From positions 1 to 43,271 of the forward strand of contig BJGT01000013.1 in the NCBI GenBank assembly GCA_014190675.1: a DNA stretch of 43,271 nucleotides, in the 5' to 3' direction. The notes beneath the pieces were generated by a model, which was given only the letters and a program-made list of their open reading frames with translations, did no database searches and had not been told where the DNA came from. The position numbers were made by a program, and so were the translations under genes. Below, in pieces: positions 35,495-43,271 of this stretch; position 1 is the first letter of the stretch; each line of letters begins with the position of its first letter. The stretch is from Comamonadaceae bacterium. GTDB lineage: Bacteria; Pseudomonadota; Gammaproteobacteria; Burkholderiales; Burkholderiaceae_C.

Positions 35495-36569
35495 GAGCCT
35501 CAACAGCACACCCGCGCCGGCAGGCAGCACCACGCCCTTATGGTCTGACCCACTGCGCGAAGCGGCATTCGGCCAATGGCTGGCGTCTTTGGCCACGGCC
35601 CACGGCTTGCACACCGGCTCGCTTCGTATCGCCTCGGCCGACGCAAGTTTCCGGCGCTATCTGCGCATTGACAGCATGGCCGGCAGCCACATCATCATGG
35701 ACGCCCCGCCCGATAAAGAAGATTGCCGCCCTTTTGTCAAAGTGGCTCAGCTGATGCACGAAGCCGGCCTGCTGGTGCCCAAGGTGCTGGCCTGGGACGA
35801 GCCCAAGGGCTTCATGCTGCTGAGCGACCTGGGCACCCAGACCATGATGCAGGCCATCGACCCGGCCCAGCCGCAGGCCAATCTGGGCCTGTACCTGCAG
35901 GCGGTGGACGCCCTGGTGGATTGGCAGACCGCCTCACAACCCGATGTGCTGCCGCTCTACGACCAGGCCTTGCTGAACCGCGAACTGGCTTTGTTCCCCG
36001 AGTGGTACCTGAGCCGCCACCGCAGCCTGACGCTGGATGCCACCCAGCAAGGCACGCTGGATGCTGCCTTTACCACCATCATGACTCAGAACCTGGCCTG
36101 GAGCCGGGTTTATGTGCACCGCGACTTCATGCCACGCAACCTGATGGTGGCGGGTGACCGGCTGGGCGTGCTGGATTTTCAGGATGCGGTGTACGGCCCG
36201 ATCACCTACGACGTGGCAAGCCTGATGCGCGACGCCTTTCTGAGCTGGGACGAAGACTTTTGCCTGGACATCACGGTACGCTACTGGGAGCGGGCACGTC
36301 AGGCCGGGCTGCCGGTGGGTGACGATTTTGGCGAGTTTTACCGGGGCGTGGAGTGGATGGGCCTGCAGCGCCACCTCAAGGTGGCCGGCATCTTTGCCCG
36401 GCTAACGCTGCGCGACGGCAAGCCGCAGTACCTGGCCGACACGCCGCGCTTCTTGGGCTACATCCGCGCCACCTGCAGCCGCTACCGCGAGCTCAAACCG
36501 CTGCTGCGGCTGCTCGATCAGGTCGAAGGTGTGGCGGCGGCCGGCGGCTATGCCTTTGGCCGGGTATAA
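35493..36569 (+). CDS. amgK: N-acetylmuramate/N-acetylglucosamine kinase AmgK (aminoglycoside-phosphotransferase fold)
   Basis: A 358-residue APH-like kinase. Visible are the nucleotide-binding start (RIASADASFRRYLRID...HIIMDAPPDKEDCRPF), the catalytic loop VYVHRDFMPRNLM with Asp211, and the metal motif LDFQDAVYGPITYDVASLMRDAF (Asp228). In Pseudomonas AmgK phosphorylates sugars recycled from peptidoglycan and MurU then makes UDP-MurNAc; AmgK and MurU are normally adjacent and next to lptD. Here lptD is divergent as expected, but the next gene is rsmE, so murU must be elsewhere or absent. The ATG at 35493 overlaps the lptD start codon by two bases on the opposite strand. Confidence 0.88.
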   Translation: MSLNSTPAPAGSTTPLWSDPLREAAFGQWLASLATAHGLHTGSLRIASADASFRRYLRIDSMAGSHIIMDAPPDKEDCRPFVKVAQLMHEAGLLVPKVLAWDEPKGFMLLSDLGTQTMMQAIDPAQPQANLGLYLQAVDALVDWQTASQPDVLPLYDQALLNRELALFPEWYLSRHRSLTLDATQQGTLDAAFTTIMTQNLAWSRVYVHRDFMPRNLMVAGDRLGVLDFQDAVYGPITYDVASLMRDAFLSWDEDFCLDITVRYWERARQAGLPVGDDFGEFYRGVEWMGLQRHLKVAGIFARLTLRDGKPQYLADTPRFLGYIRATCSRYRELKPLLRLLDQVEGVAAAGGYAFGRV

Positions 36570-36600
36570 GTCAGTGATGAGTCAAATCAAGCCACAGGCC

Positions 36601-37326
36601 ATGCCCCGTTTTTATTGCCCGGCACCCCTGCAGCCCGATGCCCTGCTGAGCCTGCCCGCGCAGGCGGCGCGCCATGTGCAGGTGCTGCGGCTGCAGCCGG
36701 GCCAAACTCTGACCCTCTTCAATGGCGCAGGCGGCGAGTTTGAGGCCACGGTGACGCAGATGGGCCGCAGCGAGGTGCAGGTCTGCATAGGCGCCCACCA
36801 GCCACTGGACCGGACGGCGTGCCGCGCGGTCACGCTGGCCGTGGGCATGCCGGCCAATGAGCGCATGGATTGGCTGGTGGAAAAAGCCACTGAGCTGGGC
36901 TCGGCTGCCCTGCAACCGCTGATGACCGAACGCAGCGTGCTGCGCCTGAGCGGCGAGCGCGCCGAGAAAAAAGTGGCGCACTGGCACAGCGTGGCGGTGG
37001 CCGCCAGCGAGCAGTGCGGTGGTAACCGGGTGCCGCAGTTGCAGCCGGTCAGCACGCTGGCCGCCTGGCTGGCTAGCCTGCCAGAGGCGCCGACCGGCAC
37101 CCGGCTGCTGCTGTCACTGCGGCCACCCGGTCTGGCACTGCGCGATGCGGCAGCGCAGCTGGCGCCTGACGCGCCTATCACCCTGCTGTCCGGCCCCGAA
37201 GGCGGCCTGAGCCCGGTCGAAGAAGAGGCCGCACTGGCGAGTGGCTTTATCGCTGTCAGCCTCGGCCAGCGTACGCTGCGCGCAGAAACCGCCGCGCTGG
37301 CAGCGCTGGCCGCGCTGCTGCTCTGA
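36601..37326 (+). CDS. rsmE: 16S rRNA (uracil1498-N3)-methyltransferase RsmE
   Basis: A 241-residue SPOUT methyltransferase. An N-terminal PUA-like domain (MPRFYCPAPLQPDALLSLPAQAARHVQVLRLQPGQTLTLFNGAGGE) is followed by the knotted SAM-binding domain with ERMDWLVEKATELGSAALQPLMTERSV, SGPEGGLSPVEEEAALASGF and SLGQRTLRAETAALAALA. It methylates N3 of U1498 in the 30S subunit. Start ATG at 36601 (MPRFYCP) matches the family; ATG at 36577 is an alternative giving 8 more residues. It begins 31 bases after amgK in the same direction. Confidence 0.93.
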   Translation: MPRFYCPAPLQPDALLSLPAQAARHVQVLRLQPGQTLTLFNGAGGEFEATVTQMGRSEVQVCIGAHQPLDRTACRAVTLAVGMPANERMDWLVEKATELGSAALQPLMTERSVLRLSGERAEKKVAHWHSVAVAASEQCGGNRVPQLQPVSTLAAWLASLPEAPTGTRLLLSLRPPGLALRDAAAQLAPDAPITLLSGPEGGLSPVEEEAALASGFIAVSLGQRTLRAETAALAALAALLL

Positions 37327-37403
37327 GGCTGTGCTAGCCGCTACCCGCCTGGAACCCCACCTCTCACCCGCACCTGTTTTTCCACCTCACCCGGAAGCCC
37401 CCC

Positions 37404-37556
37404 ATGACCCAGTTTCGTCTGCCCTTCGCGTTTATCACATCGCCCGCCCCGGCCGGCAACGAAGGTCGCGGTGTTGTCGAGGCCGTGGTGCAGCAGGTCT
37501 TCGCACAGGTGCGCAGCCGCGCCGCAGCCCTGCGCCTCGAAACGGTGGCGGTTTGA
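37404..37556 (+). CDS. Small 50-residue protein coupled to the downstream MFS transporter
   Basis: The frame reads MTQFRLPFAFITSPAPAGNE and ends AAALRLETVAV. GGAAG stands 6 bases before the ATG. The stop TGA shares its last base with the ATG of the MFS gene (TGATG at 37554-37558), a classic translational-coupling junction. Third positions are mostly G/C, as in neighbouring genes. The middle (GVVEAVVQQVFAQVRSRAAALR) would form an amphipathic helix; no membrane segment or known domain is seen. Function unknown. The overlap and ribosome site make it likely real, though it might only serve to bring ribosomes to the transporter gene. Confidence 0.6.
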   Translation: MTQFRLPFAFITSPAPAGNEGRGVVEAVVQQVFAQVRSRAAALRLETVAV

Positions 37557-38737
37557 TGAGCCGGCCGCTCTGGTTGCTGGCCTTGTGCCAAGGCCTGTTC
37601 CTGACCAACAACGTGGTCTTCATCGCCATCAATGGCCTGGTTGGCCTGAGCCTGGCCCCGCTGGGCTGGATGGCCACCCTGCCGGTGATGGGCTATGTGG
37701 TGGGGGGTGCCTTGTCGACCAATTTGGTGGCGGCCACGCAGAGCCGCTTCGGGCGCAAGCGCTCGTTCCAGCTCGGCCTGCTGGTGGCGCTGGGCTCGAG
37801 CCTCCTGTGCGCCTGGGCGGTGTTTGACAAAAACTTTGGGCTGCTCTGCGCCGCCACCGTGGTGGCCGGCTACTACAGCGCCAATGGCAACCTGTACCGG
37901 TTTGCCGCCGCCGAACTGGCGCCACCCGCCTGGCGCGAAAAAGCCGTGTCGCTGGTGATGGCCGGTGGCTTATTGGGTGCGGTGGTGGGCCCCAACCTGG
38001 CCAACCACACCCGCACCCTGCTGGGCGTGCCCTTTGCCGGCGCCTACCTGGCCTTGGCCGGCGTGGCGCTGCTGTCGATGCTGCTCATGGCGCTGATCGA
38101 CTTTCCGCCGGCACCCGTCAAAAAGGCTGGCGCAGGCGGGCGGCCCCTGCGCGTCATCATGCGCCAGCCGGTGTTTGTGGTGGCCGCGGCGGCCGGGGCG
38201 CTGGGCTATGGCGTGATGAACCTGCTGATGGCCGCCACCCCGCTGGCCATGCAGCAGTGCGGCCTGCCCTTTGGCGACACCGCGCTGGTGCTGGAGTGGC
38301 ATGTGATCGGCATGTTTGCCCCCGGCTTTTTCACCGGCCACCTGATCAAACGGTTTGGCACGCTGCCCATCATGGGGGTGGGCGTGCTGCTGATGGCCCT
38401 GTGCATCGCCGTCGCCCTGACCGGGGTGGATTTGCATCAGTTCGTGGCGGCGCTGCTACTGCTGGGCGTGGGCTGGAACTTCCTGTTTACCGGCAGCACC
38501 ACGCTGTCTATGCAGACCTACGCCCCCGAAGAAAAAGACCAGGCCCAGGGCGCGCTGAACTTCTTTGTCTTTGCCGTCATGGCGCTGAGCTCTTTTGGCT
38601 CCGGCCTGCTCGTCACTACCCAAGGGTGGGCGCTGCTCAACATGGGCTCCCTGCTGCCCGTCGCACTCATTGGCGCCGGCCTGCTGTGGCTGGCGCGCCA
38701 CCAGCGGCGGGCGGCCTTGCTGGCGCGGCCGGCCTGA
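37556..38737 (+). CDS. MFS transporter
   Basis: A 393-residue protein with about twelve membrane helices: MSRPLWLLALCQGLFLTNNVVFIAINGLVGLSL, then SRFGRKRSFQLGLLVALGSSLLCAWAVF (MFS loop 2-3 signature region), AGYYSANGNLYRFAAAELAPPAWREKAVSLVMAGGLLGAVVGPNLA, and FTGHLIKRFGTLPIMGVGVLL in the second half. The start at 37556 begins the first helix directly; the open frame upstream overlaps rsmE and is not used. The substrate is not predictable. It is coupled to a 50-residue ORF and followed 26 bases later by a chaC-like gene. Confidence 0.9.
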   Translation: MSRPLWLLALCQGLFLTNNVVFIAINGLVGLSLAPLGWMATLPVMGYVVGGALSTNLVAATQSRFGRKRSFQLGLLVALGSSLLCAWAVFDKNFGLLCAATVVAGYYSANGNLYRFAAAELAPPAWREKAVSLVMAGGLLGAVVGPNLANHTRTLLGVPFAGAYLALAGVALLSMLLMALIDFPPAPVKKAGAGGRPLRVIMRQPVFVVAAAAGALGYGVMNLLMAATPLAMQQCGLPFGDTALVLEWHVIGMFAPGFFTGHLIKRFGTLPIMGVGVLLMALCIAVALTGVDLHQFVAALLLLGVGWNFLFTGSTTLSMQTYAPEEKDQAQGALNFFVFAVMALSSFGSGLLVTTQGWALLNMGSLLPVALIGAGLLWLARHQRRAALLARPA

Positions 38738-38763
38738 GCGCCATCGCCCCGGGCTGACACCGT

Positions 38764-39351
38764 ATGAGCGCCTTGCCGCCGCCACTGCGCGATCCAGCGC
38801 CCATGCTGGCGCGGGCGCTGCGCGACTGGGGCGGCCAGCAGGACCTGTGGGTGTTTGGCTATGCCTCGCTGATCTGGCGACCCGAATTTGAGGCCGCCGA
38901 GCAGCGGGTGGCGCGGCTGCACGGTTACCACCGGGCGCTGAAGATGTGGAGCCGGGTCAACCGCGGCACACCGGATTGCCCCGGCCTGGTGTTTGCGCTG
39001 CTGAGTGGCGGCAGCTGCCAGGGCATGGCCTTTCGCATCCCCCTGGCACAGGGCGAGCAGGCGCTGCGCCAGCTGTGGCCCCGTGAAATGATCACCGGCG
39101 TCTATGACCCGAAATGGTTGCGTTGCCAGACCAGTAACGGGGTGGTGCGGGCGCTGGCTTTTACCCTGCCGCGCCACAGCCCCAACTACACGGGGGAGCT
39201 GCCGGCGGCGCGCTACCAGCAGATTTTTGCCCAATCCAGCGGCCGCTATGGCAGCACACTGGACTATGCGCGCCAGACCCAGGAGCACCTGCTGCGGCTG
39301 GGCATCCGGGACGCCACGCTGGCCCGCTTGCTGCGGCTGGTTGATGGTTGA
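38764..39351 (+). CDS. ChaC-like gamma-glutamylcyclotransferase
   Basis: A 195-residue protein of the ChaC branch: DLWVFGYASLIWRPEF (the YGSL-type glutamyl-binding loop, here FGYASLIW), RVARLHGYHRALKMWSRVNRGTPDCPGLVFALL, and GVYDPKWL, which follows the catalytic Glu region (LWPREMITGVY). ChaC enzymes split glutathione into 5-oxoproline and Cys-Gly. The last part, YARQTQEHLLRLGIRDATLARLLRLV, is typical. It probably shares a transcript with the MFS gene. The start ATG at 38764 has no strong ribosome site. Confidence 0.9.
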   Translation: MSALPPPLRDPAPMLARALRDWGGQQDLWVFGYASLIWRPEFEAAEQRVARLHGYHRALKMWSRVNRGTPDCPGLVFALLSGGSCQGMAFRIPLAQGEQALRQLWPREMITGVYDPKWLRCQTSNGVVRALAFTLPRHSPNYTGELPAARYQQIFAQSSGRYGSTLDYARQTQEHLLRLGIRDATLARLLRLVDG

Positions 39352-39423
39352 TGGCTGAGAGCTGAACGAGCCACGGGTGTCGCCGGCAACTGCGCCGGGA
39401 TGGCCGTGCTGCCATTGCCTCCC

Positions 39424-41988
39424 TTACGACCGCGGCTTGATGTTCTCCGGGTCATAGAGCGGGTTGTAGCCCACGGCCGCGACCTGAACCGGATAGACAT
39501 CCCCGAAGTATTGGATCTGCAACTCGCGCCCAATCTGGCAGTAGTCATGCGGCAGCCAGGCCAGGGCAATGTTCTTGCCGAGCGTCGGGCCGAAGGCGAT
39601 GCTGGTTGTAAACGAGCGCCGGCCCTGTGCGTCGATCAGCGTGGCACCGGTGGCGGGGTCCATCACCGGCAGGTTGCCCAGCGGATAACGCGCCACACCG
39701 CTGCTGTCGATGTTGCTGGTCATGACCAGGGTACAGAGCGTGGCAGGCTGGTGTTCGCGCTCGCGGAACTTCAGGTGTGCGGCTTTGCCGTGGAAATCGG
39801 CCGCCTTCACCTTGGGCCGGGCCAGGTCGCATTCGAACAGGTTGTACTCGGTCAGCAGGTCGGCATTCTGCAGGCGCAGGCTCTTTTCCATGCGGCGGCT
39901 GTTGGCGTAAGTCTCCACGCCCACCGGGGTGACCCCCAGGGCGTGCAACGCATCCCACAAGGCCAGTCCGTCCTCGTACTTGAAGTGCAGTTCCCAGCCT
40001 TGCTCGCCCACGTAGGAGATGCGGAAGGCCAGCACCGGCACGCCTGAGATCTTCAGGTTGCGCAGGGCCACAAACGGGAAGTTCTCTTGCGTCCAGGCCT
40101 CAGGCTCGTCGGCAATTTTCTGGATGGTGGTGCGCGCGTTCGGTCCCCACACGCCCAGACAGCCGTAGTGCGTGGTGGTGTCGGTCACCTCGACCTTGGC
40201 ACCCCGGTCCTGGGCCATGCGGCGGATCCAGGTCAGGTCGCGGTGGCCGGCATCGGCGCCGTCGACCACGCGGTAGTGGTCCTGCCCCAGCCGCAACACG
40301 GTGAGGTCAGCCCGCACGCCACCCTTGGCGTCCAGGAAGTGGGTGTAGACACCCTTGCCCACCGGCGTGTCCCCGCCGACCTTGGCCACACAGATGTACT
40401 CCAGCAGGTCGGCCGCATCAGGGCCTTCCACATCGATCTCGGCAAAGTGCGAGACATTGACCATGCCCACGTCTTCCGACATCTTGAGATGCTCGGCATT
40501 CGACACGCGCCAGAAGTGGCGGTTGTCCCACTCGTTGGCACGCACTGGCACCTTGTCGCCGTAGACTGCGAGCAGGTGCTCGTTGCTGGCATAACCATGG
40601 GCGCGCTCCCAGCCAGAGAGCTCCATGAAGTAGGCGCCGAGTGCCTTTTCGCGCTCGTAGAACGGGCTCTTGAAAATACCTCGCCCGGCGCTGTAGGGCT
40701 CGCGGTTGTGCACCGGCGGGTTGTAGATCTTGAAGGCGCCCTCGTAGCAGCGGTCGTGGATGTACTTCTCGTCCTGCTGGTAGGGGTAGGTGCGGGCTAC
40801 GTCGATGCGGGCATGGTCGATGTGGGTGGTGCCGTCGGTCATCCAGTCGGCCACCAGCTTGCCGACGCCGGGGGCGTCTTTCACCCACACGGCCTCGGCG
40901 TACCAGAGGCCGCGCACCTTGGACGACTCACCGATCGAGGGGTTGCCGTCGGTGGTGACCTGCAACAGGCCGTTGAAGGAGTACTTCTCGTCGTAACCCA
41001 GCTCGGCCAGGATGGGCGTGAGCTCGATCGCCCGCTCCAAGGGCGCCATGATCTGCTCGAGCTCCAGGTCACGCTGCGACGGCGAGAGCCGTGCTTCTTC
41101 TTTTTCCAGCAAATCGCGCGGGTGGCACATGCGCGGGTTTTTCTCCTCGTAGTAGCCCCACTCGATCTGGCCACCTTCGGGCGTCTTGGGGTCCCCGGTA
41201 TCGCGCAGGTAGGCCGAGTTGCCCTGGTCACGCAGCAGCGGGTAGCCAATGTCCTTACCAGTACCGGCAAACTCCAGGTAAGGTTTGAAAAAGGTGAGCG
41301 GGTGGTCCACCGGCATGATCGGCAGGTCTTCACCCGCCATCGCGGCAATCAGGCGCCCCCACAGCCCGGCGCACACCACCACGTGGTCGGCAGCGATATA
41401 GCCCTTGGTGGTCTCCACGCCCTGAATACGGCCGTTCTCGATGCGCAGGCCAGTACACGCCGTGTTGGCAAACGACATCAGCTTACCCGAGGCCACCGCG
41501 GCGTCCACCAGCTCGCCCGCCACCATCTGCGAGCGCGGCTTGACCAGGCCGGCGTCCGGATCCCAGAGGGCGCCCTGAATCATGCTTTCTTCGAGCAGCG
41601 GGAACCGGGCCTTGGCCTCGGCCGGGGTGATCATCACCACCCGGTTGCCAAAGGCCTTGCCCGAGGCGACACGGCGCTGGAGCTCTTGCATGCGCTCGTC
41701 ATCCCCCACACGGGCCACTTCCAGGCCGCCAATGCGCTCGTAGCGTCCCAGCTTGTCGTAGAAATCGATGCTGTACTTGGTGGTGAAGATCGTCATCTGA
41801 TCGTGCATCGTGTTGAAGCAGAAATCAGACGCGTGCGCCGTGGAGCCAACATCGGTGGGGATGGCGGATTTGTCGATGCCGACCATGTTGTCCCAGCCAC
41901 GTTCAATCAGGTGGTGCGCCACCGAGGCACCCACGATGCCCCCCTGACCAATGATGACAACCTTGGCTCGTTCAGGAAATTTGGCCAT
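39424..41988 (-). CDS. FAD-dependent oxidoreductase with GcvT domain (dimethylglycine/sarcosine dehydrogenase-like)
   Basis: An 854-residue two-module enzyme. Residues 1-~400 form a DAO-type FAD domain: VVIIGQGGIVGASVAHHLIERG (dinucleotide fold) and GSTAHASDFCFN, where His52 matches the covalent-FAD histidine of DMGDH proteins (GSTWHAAG there). Residues ~430-854 are a GcvT-like tetrahydrofolate domain (YFMELSGWERAHGY, VSHFAEIDVEGPDAADLLEYI, GVRADLTVLRLGQDHYRVV, SYVGEQGWELHF) with the typical C-terminal barrel. The layout implies oxidative N-demethylation with transfer of the one-carbon unit to folate. The altered GSTAHASDF motif suggests a substrate other than classic dimethylglycine or sarcosine. 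AGGAG lies about 10 bases before the ATG. An inverted repeat stands upstream. Confidence 0.9.
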   Translation of the reverse strand: MAKFPERAKVVIIGQGGIVGASVAHHLIERGWDNMVGIDKSAIPTDVGSTAHASDFCFNTMHDQMTIFTTKYSIDFYDKLGRYERIGGLEVARVGDDERMQELQRRVASGKAFGNRVVMITPAEAKARFPLLEESMIQGALWDPDAGLVKPRSQMVAGELVDAAVASGKLMSFANTACTGLRIENGRIQGVETTKGYIAADHVVVCAGLWGRLIAAMAGEDLPIMPVDHPLTFFKPYLEFAGTGKDIGYPLLRDQGNSAYLRDTGDPKTPEGGQIEWGYYEEKNPRMCHPRDLLEKEEARLSPSQRDLELEQIMAPLERAIELTPILAELGYDEKYSFNGLLQVTTDGNPSIGESSKVRGLWYAEAVWVKDAPGVGKLVADWMTDGTTHIDHARIDVARTYPYQQDEKYIHDRCYEGAFKIYNPPVHNREPYSAGRGIFKSPFYEREKALGAYFMELSGWERAHGYASNEHLLAVYGDKVPVRANEWDNRHFWRVSNAEHLKMSEDVGMVNVSHFAEIDVEGPDAADLLEYICVAKVGGDTPVGKGVYTHFLDAKGGVRADLTVLRLGQDHYRVVDGADAGHRDLTWIRRMAQDRGAKVEVTDTTTHYGCLGVWGPNARTTIQKIADEPEAWTQENFPFVALRNLKISGVPVLAFRISYVGEQGWELHFKYEDGLALWDALHALGVTPVGVETYANSRRMEKSLRLQNADLLTEYNLFECDLARPKVKAADFHGKAAHLKFREREHQPATLCTLVMTSNIDSSGVARYPLGNLPVMDPATGATLIDAQGRRSFTTSIAFGPTLGKNIALAWLPHDYCQIGRELQIQYFGDVYPVQVAAVGYNPLYDPENIKPRS

Positions 41989-42011
41989 GTGCGCTTGCTC
42001 CTAGGAAAATC

Positions 42012-42050
42012 GGGGGTGTGTACCGGATGTGCTGACATGCGCACACCCCC
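42012..42050. repeat. Inverted repeat upstream of the FAD/GcvT oxidoreductase
   Basis: GGGGGTGTG (42012-42020) and CACACCCCC (42042-42050) are perfect 9-bp arms 21 bases apart, 24 bases before the leftward ATG. It may be an operator or a leader hairpin. No T run follows on either strand. The remaining interval to 42259 shows nothing clear. Confidence 0.6.
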
Positions 42051-42259
42051 GCCGAACGTCGGCAGCCGCGCACAGTGTATTCAGGCCATGGTGGGCTGAC
42101 GCTCCAATTGCGACTGCTGTTTTCAAAATAGCGCCGGGCTGCCGCGAAGGCATGGGCTGCCGCAGTTTGCCAAGCCGCGCCAGGTTGCTGCTTGCGGCCC
42201 GGGTCCTCTGTTCCAGTGCTTGAGCCAGACCGGGTCAGATACGGCGTTTGCGCAAGGCT

Positions 42260-43114
42260 TTATGCAGCAAACCGGGCGTCCAGCCAGGCGCGCAGCGCGG
42301 CCAGCACCTGGCTTCGGCCGGGCTCGGCCTCATTGAAAATCTCGTGGTACAGGGGCTCGAAGCACTGGCTGCTGAGCACCTGCGCCGGCGCAGCCGCCGC
42401 AAAGGCTCGGCTGCCGGCCGGGTTGACCAGTTTGTCGGCGCCGGCATAAAGCAGCAGGGTCGGCAGCACCCAGCCCGGGGCGGCGGCACGCACCGCCTCG
42501 CTGTCGTCGGCAATAAAGCGCGCCAGGCGCGCCGCAATGCGGTCGTGCACCAGCGGATCGCTCTGGTAGGCCGCCACCACCGCCGGGTCATGCGAGATCA
42601 GTCGGGCGTCCAGCCCGTTGCCGACGCGCAGGTTGGGCAGCAGGGCCGGCAGCACCGCCACCAGCAGTTTTTGCACCGGGTTCAAACCCGGGTCGAGCGC
42701 TGGCGACGACAGCACCAGCCCCTCAAGCGGGCGCCGCTGCAGGGCTACAAAGCGCGCTGCCACCAGGCCGCCCATGCTGTGGCCCAGCAGCAGCAACGGC
42801 TGGCCGGCCGCCATGCCGGCCCGGGTCTGGTCGACCACCTGCGCCAGGTCGTCCAGCAGCCGGGGGGCGCTGGGCAGCCCGCCGCGCGGGCCGTCCGAGG
42901 CACCATGGCCGTACTGGTCATAGGCACGCACGGCATAGCCCCATGTGTTGAGGTCCCGGGCCAGCGCGGCATAGCGGCCCATGTGTTCGCCCAGACCATG
43001 CACGAGCAGCACGGTGGCACTCGCCGGGCTGCCGGCCGGCAGCGGCCAGTCGCACAGGGCCAGACCTTGCAACTGCGAGCGTTGCCCTGCCGGTGGGGCC
43101 AGCGCCGGGTTCAT
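42260..43114 (-). CDS. Alpha/beta hydrolase (monoacylglycerol lipase / lysophospholipase-like)
   Basis: A 284-residue serine hydrolase of the Hydrolase_4 type. LLVHGLGEHMGRYAALARDLNTWGYAVRAYDQYGHGASDGPRG holds the oxyanion region and the HG-dipeptide; the nucleophile elbow is LLLGHSMGGLVAARF; the acid is probably the Asp in LLLYAGADKLVNPAGS, and the final catalytic His lies in CFEPLYHEIFNEAEP. No signal peptide is evident, so it is likely cytoplasmic. It hydrolyses lipid-like esters; the exact substrate is unknown. Its ATG overlaps the upstream M20 peptidase stop by 4 bases (ATGA), indicating one operon. Confidence 0.92.
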   Translation of the reverse strand: MNPALAPPAGQRSQLQGLALCDWPLPAGSPASATVLLVHGLGEHMGRYAALARDLNTWGYAVRAYDQYGHGASDGPRGGLPSAPRLLDDLAQVVDQTRAGMAAGQPLLLLGHSMGGLVAARFVALQRRPLEGLVLSSPALDPGLNPVQKLLVAVLPALLPNLRVGNGLDARLISHDPAVVAAYQSDPLVHDRIAARLARFIADDSEAVRAAAPGWVLPTLLLYAGADKLVNPAGSRAFAAAAPAQVLSSQCFEPLYHEIFNEAEPGRSQVLAALRAWLDARFAA

Positions 43115-43271
43115 GGCAGGCGGGCGATCACCTCGGCCACCGCCGCCGTGAGTTTTTTGGCGTAGGGCACCTGCAGGAATTCGTTGGGGCCGTGCGCGTT
43201 GCTCTTGGGGCCGAGCACGCCGCAGACCATCATCTGCGCCTTGGGGAAACCCTTGGACAGCATGCTCATCA
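43111..43271 (-). CDS. M20-family metallopeptidase, C-terminal end (runs off the right edge)
   Basis: Only the last 52 complete codons are present: MSMLSKGFPKAQMMVCGVLG, PKSNAHGPNEFLQVPYAKKL and TAAVAEVIARLP. The GPKSNAHGPNE segment, whose His is a metal-coordinating position in the family, is characteristic of M20 dipeptidases. The stop overlaps the hydrolase start by 4 bases. The rest of the protein, including the remaining metal ligands, is outside the window. Confidence 0.82.
   Translation of the reverse strand, partial: MSMLSKGFPKAQMMVCGVLGPKSNAHGPNEFLQVPYAKKLTAAVAEVIARLP

Noticed and set aside
40087-42099. 670-codon open frame on the forward strand
   Set aside because: Antisense shadow of the FAD/GcvT oxidoreductase, with no recognisable fold.

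Overview
The window looks like a chromosomal segment from a betaproteobacterium of the order Burkholderiales, most likely family Comamonadaceae (Rhodoferax/Polaromonas-like). The reasons are the high G+C content, the protein sequences, a torF-glnK-amtB cluster, a methionine synthase split into two genes with an SAH riboswitch, amgK divergent from lptD, and an intergenic repeat resembling one I recall from this family. This is judgement from sequence; no search was run. I see no rRNA, tRNA, insertion sequence, prophage or CRISPR array. It reads as core and housekeeping DNA with a few accessory islands.

Left part (1-11.4 kb): a recQ fragment; metH1 (homocysteine-binding half of methionine synthase); a reverse-strand glutathione S-transferase-like gene; a well-formed S-adenosylhomocysteine riboswitch with a visible Shine-Dalgarno-sequestering hairpin; metH2 (folate, cobalamin and reactivation domains); an MFS transporter; a GMC oxidoreductase whose start lies in a 12-bp tandem repeat; a hydratase/FAH-like enzyme; and the YifB/ComM ATPase.

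Nitrogen block (11.4-14.4 kb): a perfect NtrC box and a sigma-54 -24/-12 promoter precede torF (porin), glnK (PII) and amtB (ammonium channel), closed by a strong terminator. This looks like one nitrogen-limitation operon.

Carbon block (14.4-22.7 kb): aldose 1-epimerase overlapping an SMP-30/gluconolactonase gene, then glcE-glcF (glycolate oxidase subunits, with no glcD in the window), then a reverse-strand TRAP operon of tatT, dctP and a fused dctQM.

Middle (23-30.9 kb): glutathione peroxidase, a DMT exporter and lplT run leftward; alr, rubredoxin and maeB run rightward. A terminator and palindrome follow, then a secreted barnase-type ribonuclease with its barstar inhibitor and a possible 29-residue ORF before a terminator.

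Right part (30.9-43.3 kb): rsmA, surA and lptD form a leftward envelope/ribosome operon that lacks the pdxA gene often found there. amgK starts divergently on the very bases of the lptD start codon. Then follow rsmE, an unlisted 50-residue ORF translationally coupled to an MFS transporter, a ChaC-like cyclotransferase, a large leftward FAD/GcvT demethylase-type oxidoreductase, an alpha/beta hydrolase, and the tail of an M20 peptidase.

The most rewarding items are the SAH riboswitch with its explicit switching hairpin, the NtrC/sigma-54 control of torF-glnK-amtB, the barnase-barstar pair with its small downstream ORF, the coupled 50-residue ORF, and the probable leaderless promoters at metH1 and amgK. 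No wholly new system is evident.
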